From DATIXD01 sp035518875 (GTDB taxonomy: Bacteria; Pseudomonadota; Gammaproteobacteria; Methylococcales; Methylococcaceae): DNA of 9,551 nucleotides. The stretch lies in contig DATIXD010000366.1 of the NCBI GenBank assembly GCA_035518875.1, positions 1-9,551 of the forward strand, in the 5' to 3' direction. This document shows positions 1-6,899 of this stretch, piece by piece. The position numbers and the translations under genes are program-made. How positions within the stretch are numbered: position 1 is the stretch's first letter; each line of letters begins with the position of its first letter. Below the pieces are notes generated by a model. The model was given only the letters and a program-made list of their open reading frames with translations, searched no databases and was not told where the DNA came from.

Positions 1-780
1 TTCGCCGGCTGCCAGCGGCATGCGCTCGTCGTCCACCATGATCAACACGCCGTCGCGCTCGACCACCGGGCGCTCCTTGGCGAAATAAAGCGGCACGATG
101 GGGATGCTTTCCAGGTAGATGTACTGCCACACATCCAGTTCGGTCCAGTTGGATAGCGGGAACACCCGGATGCTCTCGCCTTTGTTGATCTTGCCGTTGA
201 ACAGGTTCCACAGTTCCGGGCGCTGGTTCTTGGGATCCCAGCGATGATTCTGGTCGCGGAACGAGTAGACGCGCTCCTTGGCGCGGGATTTCTCCTCGTC
301 GCGGCGGGCGCCGCCGAAAGCCGCATCGAAGCGATATTTGTCGAGCGCCTGCTTGAGCGCCTCGGTCTTCATGATGTCCGTGTGTTTCTTGCTGCCGTGG
401 ACGAAGGGACTGATCCCTTGGCTAACACCTTCCTCATTGATATGGATGATCAGATCCAGGCCCAGTTCCCGCGCCCGCTGGTCGCGGAATTCGATCATTT
501 CGCGGAATTTCCAGGTAGTGTCCACGTGCATCAGGGGGAAAGGCGGTTTGCCGGGGTAAAACGCCTTCATGGCCAAATGCAGCATCACCGCCGAGTCCTT
601 GCCGATGGAATACAGCATCACCGGTCTTTCGAACTCGGTCGCCACTTCGCGAATGATGTGGATGCTTTCCGCTTCCAGTTGTTTGAGGTGGGTCAGCTTG
701 TACTCTTTTTCATCGCTTGTCCCGGCCGATGGCGCGGCCGCGCCCACGCCAAAACGAGAAGTCTTCAAGGCTCGATTCAT
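1..780 (-). CDS. cysD: Sulfate adenylyltransferase subunit 2 (CysD), 3' end outside window
   Basis: Small subunit of ATP sulfurylase. With the GTPase CysN it makes adenosine 5'-phosphosulfate from sulfate and ATP in the cytoplasm, the first step of assimilatory sulfate reduction. The window holds the first 260 codons; the E. coli protein has about 302, so roughly the last 40 residues are missing. The PP-loop SIGKDS lies at residues 58-63. Further CysD blocks are HVDTTWKFREM (85-95), FVHGSKKHTDIMKTE (126-140), FGGARRDEEKSRAKER (155-170) and VFPLSNWTELDVWQY (206-220). Compared with E. coli CysD there is an N-terminal extension of about 23 residues rich in Ala, Gly and Ser. The ATG is favoured because it overlaps the cysI stop as ATGA, which suggests translational coupling, and because a GGGGGT purine run lies upstream; a GTG at codon 12 is the only nearby alternative. 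It is the last gene of the cysJID operon in view, and cysN or cysNC probably follows. Confidence 0.96.
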   Translation of the reverse strand, partial: MNRALKTSRFGVGAAAPSAGTSDEKEYKLTHLKQLEAESIHIIREVATEFERPVMLYSIGKDSAVMLHLAMKAFYPGKPPFPLMHVDTTWKFREMIEFRDQRARELGLDLIIHINEEGVSQGISPFVHGSKKHTDIMKTEALKQALDKYRFDAAFGGARRDEEKSRAKERVYSFRDQNHRWDPKNQRPELWNLFNGKINKGESIRVFPLSNWTELDVWQYIYLESIPIVPLYFAKERPVVERDGVLIMVDDERMPLAAGE

Positions 781-2531
781 GACGCGACACCCCCGGCAAT
801 TCGCGATTGCTCGATTAAGGGATCGGAAGTTCGATCATGAAATTCCCGTCCGGCCTTGACGGCGCAAACATAGCCGGTTCGAACCACGAAGTCGCCGAAA
901 TGCTCCCCGTCATCACGCTCCTGCGCGTAGCGCTGGATGATGGGGGTAAGCTCCGCCACGATCTCCTCTTCCGAAAGCCCTTCCCGATACAGCTTGTTCA
1001 AGCGACTTCCGTCGAACCCGGCGCCCAAATAAAGGTTGTAACGGCCCGGAGATTTGCCTACCAAGCCAATCTCGGCCAGATAAGGGCGTGCACAACCGTT
1101 GGGACAGCCCGTGACCCTCAGTGTGATCGCGTCCTTTGTCAGCCCGGCCTTCTTCAAGACGGCCTCCAGTCTATCCACAAGGGTGGGCAACCAGCGCTCG
1201 CTTTCGGCCATGGCGAGCCCGCAGGTGGGGAACGCGACGCACGACATGGCGCGTTGCCTAAGACCGCCCCAGTGGCCCGGGTCCGGGATGCGGTGTTGGT
1301 CCAATAGGGCCTCGATCAGCCGTTTTTGAGGTTTGCCGATGCGGGCGATGATCAGATTCTGGTTGGCGGTCAAGCGGAAGTCCCCGTCGTGGACCCTGGC
1401 GATCTCGCGCAGCCCGGTCAGCCACGCGACCTCGGGCGTATCTCGCAGCCGGCCGCTGGGTATACAAAGGGTCAGGTGCCACAATCCCTGGTTGTCCCGT
1501 ACCCAGCCGAAGCGATCGCCAGTGTCTTCGAAGTGGAAGGGTCGCGCGGGTTGAAGGCGCCAACCCAGTCGTGTCTCGAGTTCAGCCTTGAACCAGTCCA
1601 GGCCGCGATCATCCAGGGTGTATTTAAACCGCGCGTGTTTGCGGTTGGTGCGGTCGCCGAAATCACGTTGGATCTTGACCACATTTTCCGCAACCTCCAG
1701 CGCCTGATCCGGTCGGCAGGCGCCGATGACGTCAGCCAGTCGCGGATAAGTGGCCGGTTCGCTATGGGTCATGCCCATGCCGCCGCCAACTGCCACATTG
1801 AAGCCGGTCAGGGTGTTTCCTTCGGAGATGGCGATAAATCCCAGATCCTGGGCGAAGACATCGATGTCGTTGTTCGGGGGAAGAGCGATGCCGATCTTGA
1901 ACTTGCGCGGCAAATAGGTCTTGCCGTAAAGGGGCTCGTCTTCTTCGGGCGTTCCGGATATCCGTTCCCCATCCAGCCAAATTTCATGATACGCCCGCGT
2001 CCTGGGCAGAAGATGTTCGCTCAAACGCCGGCTCCAGGCGTAGATTTCCTCGTGCAAAGGAGAGAGGTAAGGGTTGTTGTAACAGACCACGTTCCGGTTG
2101 ACGTCTCCGCAGGCCGCGATAGTGCTCAGCAAGGCACGGTTGATGCCTGCTATCGTGGCTTTCAGATGCCGCTTGAAGACGCCATGGAATTGGAAGGTCT
2201 GGCGGGTCGTGATGCGCAGGGACTGATGGCCGTACCGACACGCCAACTCGTCCAACTGCAGCCACTGCGCCGGCATACAGACCCCTCCCGGCATCCGCAC
2301 GCGAATCATGAAGCTATAAGCGGGTTCCAGTTTTTGCCTGAGGCGTTCGTTGCGGATGTCCCGGTCATCCTGCTGGTAGGTGCCGTGAAACTTGAGCAGC
2401 TTGGCGTCCTGCGGGGAAACGGCGCCAGTCACAGGGTCTGCCAATCCCTCCTTTATCGTGCCGCGCAGATAGGCGCTCCGTTCCTTGAGTGCTTCATCTT
2501 CATTGGGTTGAGTGGTGTGCTTGACGCCCAT
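777..2531 (-). CDS. cysI: Assimilatory sulfite reductase (NADPH) hemoprotein beta subunit CysI
   Basis: Carries out the six-electron reduction of sulfite to sulfide at a siroheme coupled to a 4Fe-4S cluster, receiving electrons from CysJ in the cytoplasm. The protein is 584 residues; E. coli CysI is 570. Cluster cysteines are C431 and C437 (CVAFPTC) and C476 and C480 (CPNGC), the usual C-X5-C and C-X3-C pairs. Likely substrate-binding residues are R79 (RMPGG), R146 (NRNV) and K210/K212 (PRKFK), placed by comparison with the E. coli enzyme. The frame is open upstream to 2735, but the ATG at 2531 is the right start: homology begins just after it, and TAAGGAG with a 9-base spacer precedes it. 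The earlier codons overlap cysJ and are not CysI-like. The gene starts 13 bases after cysJ, and its TGA overlaps the cysD ATG. Confidence 0.98.
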   Translation of the reverse strand: MGVKHTTQPNEDEALKERSAYLRGTIKEGLADPVTGAVSPQDAKLLKFHGTYQQDDRDIRNERLRQKLEPAYSFMIRVRMPGGVCMPAQWLQLDELACRYGHQSLRITTRQTFQFHGVFKRHLKATIAGINRALLSTIAACGDVNRNVVCYNNPYLSPLHEEIYAWSRRLSEHLLPRTRAYHEIWLDGERISGTPEEDEPLYGKTYLPRKFKIGIALPPNNDIDVFAQDLGFIAISEGNTLTGFNVAVGGGMGMTHSEPATYPRLADVIGACRPDQALEVAENVVKIQRDFGDRTNRKHARFKYTLDDRGLDWFKAELETRLGWRLQPARPFHFEDTGDRFGWVRDNQGLWHLTLCIPSGRLRDTPEVAWLTGLREIARVHDGDFRLTANQNLIIARIGKPQKRLIEALLDQHRIPDPGHWGGLRQRAMSCVAFPTCGLAMAESERWLPTLVDRLEAVLKKAGLTKDAITLRVTGCPNGCARPYLAEIGLVGKSPGRYNLYLGAGFDGSRLNKLYREGLSEEEIVAELTPIIQRYAQERDDGEHFGDFVVRTGYVCAVKAGREFHDRTSDPLIEQSRIAGGVAS

Positions 2532-2540
2532 GGCGACTTT

Positions 2541-2547
2541 CTCCTTA
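2541..2547 (-). promoter_or_regulatory. Ribosome binding site of cysI embedded in the cysJ stop codon
   Basis: On the minus strand the cysJ stop TAA runs directly into GGAG, giving TAAGGAG, followed by nine bases and the cysI ATG at 2531. This site decides the cysI start against an in-frame upstream ATG at 2735. Ribosomes finishing CysJ stop on the cysI ribosome binding site, a layout that commonly couples synthesis of two subunits of one enzyme. The coupling is inferred; the sequence arrangement is seen directly. Confidence 0.8.
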
Positions 2548-4332
2548 GTAGACGTCCCGTTGATAGCGCTTCGAGGACTGCAGTTCTCTGACGTACTCCT
2601 CGGCCCGCTCAGGAGCGTAACCGCCTTCTTTCGCCACGATATCGACCAGAGCCACGTGAACGTCGGGCGCCATGCGTTGGGCGTCGCCGCAGACGTAGAA
2701 ATAGGCGCCCTCTTCCAGCCATGCGTAGAGCTCACTGCTCTTTTCGAGCATCCGGTGCTGCACGTAGAGTTTCTCCTCGCTATCCCGGGAGAAAGCCACG
2801 TCGATCCGGGTCAACAGGCCGTTCTTGCGATAATCCAGCCATTCCAGCTGATACAGGAAATCACTGTGGAAGTTGCGGTCACCGAAAAACAGCCAATTCT
2901 TACCCGTAGCGCCCGTCACCTCCCGCTCCGCCAAGAAGGCGCGGAATGGGGCCACGCCCGTACCCGATCCGACCATGATGATCGGTACCTGTGGATCGTC
3001 CGGCAGCCGAAAGTTCGGGTTGCTATCCACGTATACGGACACCTGCCCATCCTCGGGCACTCGGTCGGCGAGGAAGGTGGAAGCCACCCCCTGACGCTTC
3101 AGTCCATGGCTCTCGTAGCGCACCACAGCCACCGTCAGATGCGCTTCCTCGGGATTGGCGTTGTAGCTCGAAGCGATGGAATACAGACGGGGCGGGAGTT
3201 TGCGCAACAGGGCGAGGAAATGCTCCGCGGTGATGCCGTGCACCGGGAAACTCTGCACCACATCGATGATCTCTCGGCCGTACAGGAAATCCCGGAGGAG
3301 AGCCCGATTTTCCTCCATCAGCAAGTCAGCCAATTCGCGCGACCCTGAGAGTTCCCTGTACTTTTCCAAGAAGGGGCGGGTTAGCGTGGTGATCTCATAG
3401 TCGTGAAGGAGGGCATCTTCCAGGGTGGTTTCGACGCCCTCCGAATTCAAAACCACCGCCCCCTGATCGAGGTCGAGGCTCTCGATCAGGTGGGCTACCC
3501 GCTCCGGCCAATTGCTAGGTACTATGCCCAATGAGTCGCCCGGTTCGAAGTGCAAACTCGAATCCGGAATGGAGAGCTCGATGTGACGCACGTCCTTGGT
3601 GGAACCACGGCCCGTCAGGCGGAGATTTTCCCGCAAGGTCGCCGGGAAGGGACGCTTCTTGGAGTAGGCGGGCATCGGTTCGACCGCAGTGGGCGCGATG
3701 ATTTCTACCCGCGTTTCCTGGGTTTGCGCCAGCGTCGCAAGGACGCTTTGCATCCAGGCCTCGGCGGTCTCGTCATAATCCACATCGCACTCTGCACGGG
3801 GCTGCAAGCGTGTAGCGCCAAGACTCTCCAAGCGACTGTCGAAATCACGCCCGGTCTTGCAAAAGTATTCGTAGCTGGTATCGCCGAGAGCCAGGACGGA
3901 AAACCGCAAACCGTTCAACTTGGGGGCCTTCCTGCTGTGCAGGAATTCGTAAAACACCTGGGCGTTATCCGGCGGATCACCCTCGCCGTGGGTGCTCACG
4001 ATGACGAACAGGTAACGATCGCGCTTGAGCTGAGCGGTCTTGTAGCTGCTCATCGCCTCCAAGCGGGCCGTCAGGCCTCTTTGTAGCAATCGACTGTGTA
4101 GTGTCTTGGCAAGTTTTTCGGCATTCCCGGTCTGCGAACCGAACAGGACCGTAATCCCCGGCTGTGGCTCCATCGTCCGGGCCGACGGCGAGCTAGCGAG
4201 ATCTGTCTGGGCTGCACTGAATCCGGCGAGGTAGCCGCTGACCCATAAAACCTGTTCGCGGGAAAGCCCTTCCACCAGCCGCTTCAAGGTTTCCCATTGT
4301 TGCGGGGTCAACGGACCTTCAGATGCGCTCAT
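2545..4332 (-). CDS. cysJ: Assimilatory sulfite reductase (NADPH) flavoprotein alpha subunit CysJ
   Basis: Diflavin reductase that passes electrons from NADPH through FAD and FMN to the CysI hemoprotein. At 595 residues it matches the family length (E. coli about 599). The flavodoxin-type FMN domain spans about residues 59-203, with the phosphate loop FGSQTGNAE at 64-72, STHGEGDPP at 113-121 and LALGDTSYEYFC at 147-158. The connecting and FAD domain follows, with RLYSIASS at 382-389. The NADPH domain has GSGTGVAPFRAF at 455-466, FFGDRN at 482-487 and the CGD motif at 548-550. The chain ends in the typical KRYQRDVY with an aromatic last residue. The ATG at 4332 gives the usual N-terminus (PLTPQQWETLKRLVEGLS), but only a weak ribosome binding site precedes it. 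The stop of the upstream small gene lies 13 bases away, so translation may depend on coupling. Confidence 0.98.
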   Translation of the reverse strand: MSASEGPLTPQQWETLKRLVEGLSREQVLWVSGYLAGFSAAQTDLASSPSARTMEPQPGITVLFGSQTGNAEKLAKTLHSRLLQRGLTARLEAMSSYKTAQLKRDRYLFVIVSTHGEGDPPDNAQVFYEFLHSRKAPKLNGLRFSVLALGDTSYEYFCKTGRDFDSRLESLGATRLQPRAECDVDYDETAEAWMQSVLATLAQTQETRVEIIAPTAVEPMPAYSKKRPFPATLRENLRLTGRGSTKDVRHIELSIPDSSLHFEPGDSLGIVPSNWPERVAHLIESLDLDQGAVVLNSEGVETTLEDALLHDYEITTLTRPFLEKYRELSGSRELADLLMEENRALLRDFLYGREIIDVVQSFPVHGITAEHFLALLRKLPPRLYSIASSYNANPEEAHLTVAVVRYESHGLKRQGVASTFLADRVPEDGQVSVYVDSNPNFRLPDDPQVPIIMVGSGTGVAPFRAFLAEREVTGATGKNWLFFGDRNFHSDFLYQLEWLDYRKNGLLTRIDVAFSRDSEEKLYVQHRMLEKSSELYAWLEEGAYFYVCGDAQRMAPDVHVALVDIVAKEGGYAPERAEEYVRELQSSKRYQRDVY

Positions 4333-4345
4333 GCTGCATGCTCAT

Positions 4346-4699
4346 CTACATGGTGATCGTGATCTGAGTGCCGCATATGTCCGTTTCTTTGTTGTGATAA
4401 ACGGTGATCGCCCGCGCGCACTCGCGGGCAAGTTCGGCGGAATCGAAGAAACCGGTGAGCGTTCCCGCGGATTTGTGCGCGTAACCGCGAAATGCGCGGA
4501 TCATTTGTTCCAACAACGGTTCTGCGGACAACACTTCCTGGCTGATGCGTCCATCCAGATGGTAACTGGTCCGAGAATGTCGGACCTCTACCAACTCCCC
4601 GCCGCGCTTGAGATTCACAAACTCGTGAACCTCACAGACTCGCGGCTCCGCCGGTCTTGCATTCCTGGAAATTTGTGTCAATTGGTGTTTCGCGTTCAT
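4346..4699 (-). CDS. Small conserved-looking protein of unknown function, second copy of a tandem pair
   Basis: Encodes 117 residues that I do not recognise as a named family. It is a clear paralog of the product of the gene just upstream (4777-5211): residues 20-104 align without gaps, with 56 of 85 identical by hand count. Shared blocks are RTSYH-x-DGRISQEVLS (43-58), LEQMIRAF (63-70), ARECARAI (91-98) and YH-x-K (101-104). No signal peptide or membrane segment is visible. The charged middle part followed by a short hydrophobic tail suggests a small soluble alpha/beta protein. The start is supported by GGAAAG just before the ATG. A 7-codon micro-ORF ends in a TGA that overlaps this ATG. The stop is 13 bases from cysJ, so the gene almost certainly belongs to the sulfite reductase operon. 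A role in sulfite or sulfate assimilation is inferred from context only. Confidence 0.8.
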   Translation of the reverse strand: MNAKHQLTQISRNARPAEPRVCEVHEFVNLKRGGELVEVRHSRTSYHLDGRISQEVLSAEPLLEQMIRAFRGYAHKSAGTLTGFFDSAELARECARAITVYHNKETDICGTQITITM

Positions 4700-4742
4700 A
4701 GAGTCTTTCCGTCAGTCATTACCGATCAATCTGGGGTGCCAT
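4696..4742 (-). other. Chain of two overlapping micro-ORFs leading into the second small paralog
   Basis: Between the two paralogs the minus strand holds a strong ribosome binding site (GGAGG, 4751-4755), eight bases and then an ATG at 4742 opening a 7-codon frame (MAPQIDR). Its TAA overlaps the ATG of a second 7-codon frame (MTDGKTL, from 4719) as TAATG. That frame's TGA in turn overlaps the ATG of the gene at 4699 as ATGA. The second frame is homologous to the bases coding MTDGEES before the first paralog, shifted by a one-nucleotide difference. It may be a relic of the duplication or a reinitiation device. All motifs are seen; function is speculative. Confidence 0.35.
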
Positions 4743-4776
4743 CACCGATTCCTCCGTCTCCGTTCGATGGACTGCT

Positions 4777-5211
4777 TCACGGCCCGAGGCCATGAAGAGC
4801 GTGCCCATTGGTCGTCGGAGATGGTCCTGAGTGAAATAAACTCGACGGTACGCTGATGTCGAGAGCGACGGATCCGTAAAGCGTGATTAGTTCCACCTTT
4901 TTGTCGTGGTAGAGGGCGATTGCCCGTGCACACTCGCGGGCATCGTCGGGGTCATCGAAAACACCAATTACCGTTTCCGCCGACTTGAACACATAACCGT
5001 CGAACGCACGGATCATTTGCTCCAGCGACGTTCCTGTCGACAATACCTCCTGACTGATACGCCCGTCCGGATGGTAACTGGTCCGAAAATGGCGCACCGG
5101 GACCAAGTCGTCGCGGGCCTTGAGTCGTACAAATTCACGGACTTCATAGATCCTCGATTTTGTCGGCTCCCCAGTCCCGGCAAGCCGTTGTGTCAAGCGC
5201 CTTTTGCCCAT
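4777..5211 (-). CDS. Small protein of unknown function, first copy of a tandem pair and first gene of the cys operon
   Basis: Encodes 144 residues and is paralogous to the following gene (4346-4699). Residues 20-104 align gap-free, about 66 percent identical, with the same ISQEVLS, LEQMIRAF and ARECARAI blocks. Beyond the shared core it has about 27 extra C-terminal residues (Pro, Ser, Gly and His rich) that the other copy lacks. The ATG at 5211 is preferred over the in-frame ATG at 5232. GGGGAGGAATCC stands directly before 5211, and in the other copy the matching upstream bases are out of frame by one nucleotide. Its stop is 77 bases before the next start. It opens the run of same-strand genes ending in cysD, so the operon promoter should lie in 5212-5410. 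No family was recognised; function is unknown, and a link to sulfite reduction is inferred from position. Confidence 0.78.
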   Translation of the reverse strand: MGKRRLTQRLAGTGEPTKSRIYEVREFVRLKARDDLVPVRHFRTSYHPDGRISQEVLSTGTSLEQMIRAFDGYVFKSAETVIGVFDDPDDARECARAIALYHDKKVELITLYGSVALDISVPSSLFHSGPSPTTNGHALHGLGP

Positions 5212-5410
5212 GGATTCCTCCCCATCTGTCATTGCGGGCCGTCTTGGCCGTTAAAGAGGCATTTCTCAATGATGATGAATTCCGCCGGTATCTATGACAG
5301 TCACACTTATCCTGTGAGGAGCCGGATACTGCGTCGAATAGAATTGGCCGGTCACCGCAAGCGGGTCCGCAACCCCGCGGGTTCTACTTGTGTTCCCGAT
5401 AAGATCGGGC

Positions 5411-5448
5411 AAACAAAAAGCCAGTGATCCTGTTCGAACCACTGGCTT
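5411..5448 (-). terminator. Rho-independent terminator downstream of the persulfide operon
   Basis: On the minus strand a perfect 9-base stem, AAGCCAGTG pairing with CACTGGCTT, encloses a 13-base loop and is followed at once by a T-rich tract (the second arm runs into CTTTTTGTTT, 5411-5420). Position and orientation fit the end of the operon whose last gene stops at 5732, about 280 bases earlier, and would separate it from the cys operon. There is no T-run on the other side, so it should act on minus-strand transcripts only. Confidence 0.7.
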
Positions 5449-5466
5449 CCGGCTGTCCGGTCAGCA

Positions 5467-5667
5467 TCATTTGGCTAAACTCGCGGACATGTTACCAATA
5501 GGACAATTCTCAAAAAAAGAATATAAGGTAATTTGCTTAGGCTTATTAATGATATGCCGTTCGTCGTCAGGTTTGGGGCTCCACGCAAACAGCACGCCGA
5601 CATTTTCGCTACCGGTCAGTTCGCCACGGTATCCGTCGAATTCCCCTGTCGTGGCACGCCGAATGTC
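5467..5667 (-). pseudogene. Possible gene remnant, open frame without a start codon
   Basis: A 66-codon open frame on the minus strand ends at a TGA (5467-5469) and is bounded upstream by another TGA (5668-5670). Its codons look protein-coding (GAC, GAA, CTG, GGC, CGT in frame), giving stretches such as FDGYRGELTGSENVGVLFAW and SPKPDDERHIINK. It has no ATG near its beginning and no ribosome binding site. It could be the 3' end of a decayed gene or a chance frame. I do not recognise the family. It lies between the fusion gene's stop (5732) and the terminator (5411-5448), so it would be transcribed with the persulfide operon. Confidence 0.25.
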
Positions 5668-5731
5668 TCAATCCGTTACAGTACCTGAACGGTGCGGTTG
5701 GCGATCACCCCGAGGCTTTGCAACGCTCGTT

Positions 5732-6862
5732 TTACGGCTTCGGCTCGCGGAGACGGATGGGCGGTTTGGATTGACGCTCCGGGACGCGCCAATTAACCGT
5801 TTCCCCAAAATACTGCATTTCCGGGTCGCTCAAAGATCCTCCTTGCTTTTTCCAGCGGTCCAGTCCTCCCGAAAGATGGCAGACCTTGGATAGTCCGACT
5901 CTTTGTGCGGCTTCTACCGCCATCGCGGAACGCTCACCATAGGCGCAATAAAACAACAGGCGTTTGCTGTTTCCCGCCGCCATCAATTCGCGGAGGATTC
6001 CGCCCTTGTTGAGATGCGGCGTCAATGAGGGGTAAGGGACATGGATAGAGCCGGGAATCCAACCGTGGCGTTGACGCTCAGCACTGTCGCGGAGGTCGAT
6101 GAGCCAGACTTGCTCTTGCTCAAGGGATTTTCGAGCCTCGGCGACTGAGATGCCCAATCCGCGAGCTTCCAGCGCCTGTTGCGACAAGCCAATGTTGAGA
6201 TTGTTCGGGACCGCGATGTCCATCATCCTGGGATTGGGAAGACGGAGGCTGTTCATGAGTTCGACGTATTCATCAGCGGAGTTAACCTGCAAGCGGGGAT
6301 TGAACTGTCGTTCTTCCCTGATCGTGCTCGCGGTATTGCCGTCGTAGTCGTGACCAGGGTAGATAAGCGTCTCATCGGGCAATAGCAGCAACTTGTTGAA
6401 AATCGAATCATATTGGGCCCACGGATCGCCGTTCTGGAAATCCGTTCGGCCTGTCCTGCGTATCAACAAGGTATCGCCGGTGAACAGCCGATTTCCCAGC
6501 CGAAAACAGTAGGAATCGTCAGTGTGCCCCGGGGTGTATATCACCTCAAGACGTAAGCCCTCCGCAGTGATGACATCGCCATCCGAAACCCGCTGGGCGA
6601 CGACATCGGCGCGACTTTGCTCGCCCATCACCGTGATGCACTTGGTTCGATCACGCAGCACGCCAAGCCCGGATTTGTGATCGGCGTGTAGATGGGTGTC
6701 AATGGCTTTGACCAGGGTTAAGCCCAGTTCGTCCAACAATTGCAGGTATTGGTCGACGCGCTCCAACACCGGATCAATGATCACGGCCTCGCCACCCCAT
6801 CGGCTCGAGATCAGGTAGGTATAGGTAGAGGATTCACTATCGAACAGTTGTCTGAAAATCAT
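5732..6862 (-). CDS. Persulfide dioxygenase (ETHE1-like) fused to a rhodanese domain
   Basis: A 376-residue fusion. Residues about 1-230 are a metallo-beta-lactamase-fold persulfide dioxygenase of the ETHE1 group, a non-heme iron enzyme that oxidises glutathione persulfide to sulfite and glutathione with O2. The metal motif THLHADH is at 56-62; further ligand positions are H113 (PGHT), D130 (FTGD) and H171 (YPGHDYDG). The block GRTDFQ (138-143) is typical of ETHE1. Residues about 236-345 form a rhodanese domain with the active-site loop CAYGERS starting at C306, which can carry a persulfide. The cytoplasmic fusion resembles the persulfide dioxygenase-rhodanese proteins known from other proteobacteria. 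A basic tail of about 30 residues follows. The ATG at 6862 starts the metallo-beta-lactamase fold immediately (MIFRQLFD), but the ribosome binding site is weak. The gene follows the hydrolase by 37 bases and ends the operon. Confidence 0.93.
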   Translation of the reverse strand: MIFRQLFDSESSTYTYLISSRWGGEAVIIDPVLERVDQYLQLLDELGLTLVKAIDTHLHADHKSGLGVLRDRTKCITVMGEQSRADVVAQRVSDGDVITAEGLRLEVIYTPGHTDDSYCFRLGNRLFTGDTLLIRRTGRTDFQNGDPWAQYDSIFNKLLLLPDETLIYPGHDYDGNTASTIREERQFNPRLQVNSADEYVELMNSLRLPNPRMMDIAVPNNLNIGLSQQALEARGLGISVAEARKSLEQEQVWLIDLRDSAERQRHGWIPGSIHVPYPSLTPHLNKGGILRELMAAGNSKRLLFYCAYGERSAMAVEAAQRVGLSKVCHLSGGLDRWKKQGGSLSDPEMQYFGETVNWRVPERQSKPPIRLREPKP

Positions 6863-6899
6863 AGGTCTTATGAATGATGAAAATTTCCTGGAGACAGCG

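Larger units (their letters stand above)
5212..5731. other. Long intergenic region between the two sulfur operons
   Basis: About 520 bases with no convincing complete gene. Bases 5212-5410 lie upstream of the cys operon and should contain its promoter and any CysB-type control site, but I see no -35/-10 pair good enough to name. A short hairpin (CCCGAT, loop AAG, ATCGGG, 5395-5409) is present without a T-run. Bases 5411-5448 form a minus-strand terminator. Bases 5467-5667 carry a minus-strand open frame without a start codon, described separately. Bases 5500-5560 are noticeably richer in A and T than the neighbours. A 52-codon plus-strand frame (5269-5427) has a fair ribosome binding site but no other support. 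Confidence 0.6.

Noticed and set aside
244..840. Plus-strand frame of 198 codons opposite cysD
   Set aside because: It is the complement of conserved CysD sequence including the PP-loop region, with no family resemblance.
1326..2591. Long plus-strand open frame of 421 codons opposite cysI
   Set aside because: It lies antisense to a fully recognisable CysI. Its protein resembles no family and has the low-complexity look of a shadow frame in GC-rich coding DNA.
2532..2735. N-terminal extension of cysI to the ATG at 2735
   Set aside because: The extra 68 codons overlap the end of cysJ in another frame and are unlike CysI, and a strong ribosome binding site marks the ATG at 2531.
2512..4086. 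Plus-strand frames of 278 and 178 codons opposite cysJ
   Set aside because: They are antisense to conserved CysJ domains and show no motifs of their own.
5269..5427. Plus-strand 52-codon frame with AAGAGG upstream, basic product
   Set aside because: A fair ribosome binding site alone is weak support. It lies in the expected promoter region of the opposite-strand operon and its stop falls inside the terminator stem. Kept only as a note in the intergenic entry.
5427..5440. TTCGAA in the terminator loop, reminiscent of a tRNA T-loop
   Set aside because: No 5-base T-stem, acceptor stem or other arms could be built around it, so it is not a tRNA or tRNA fragment.
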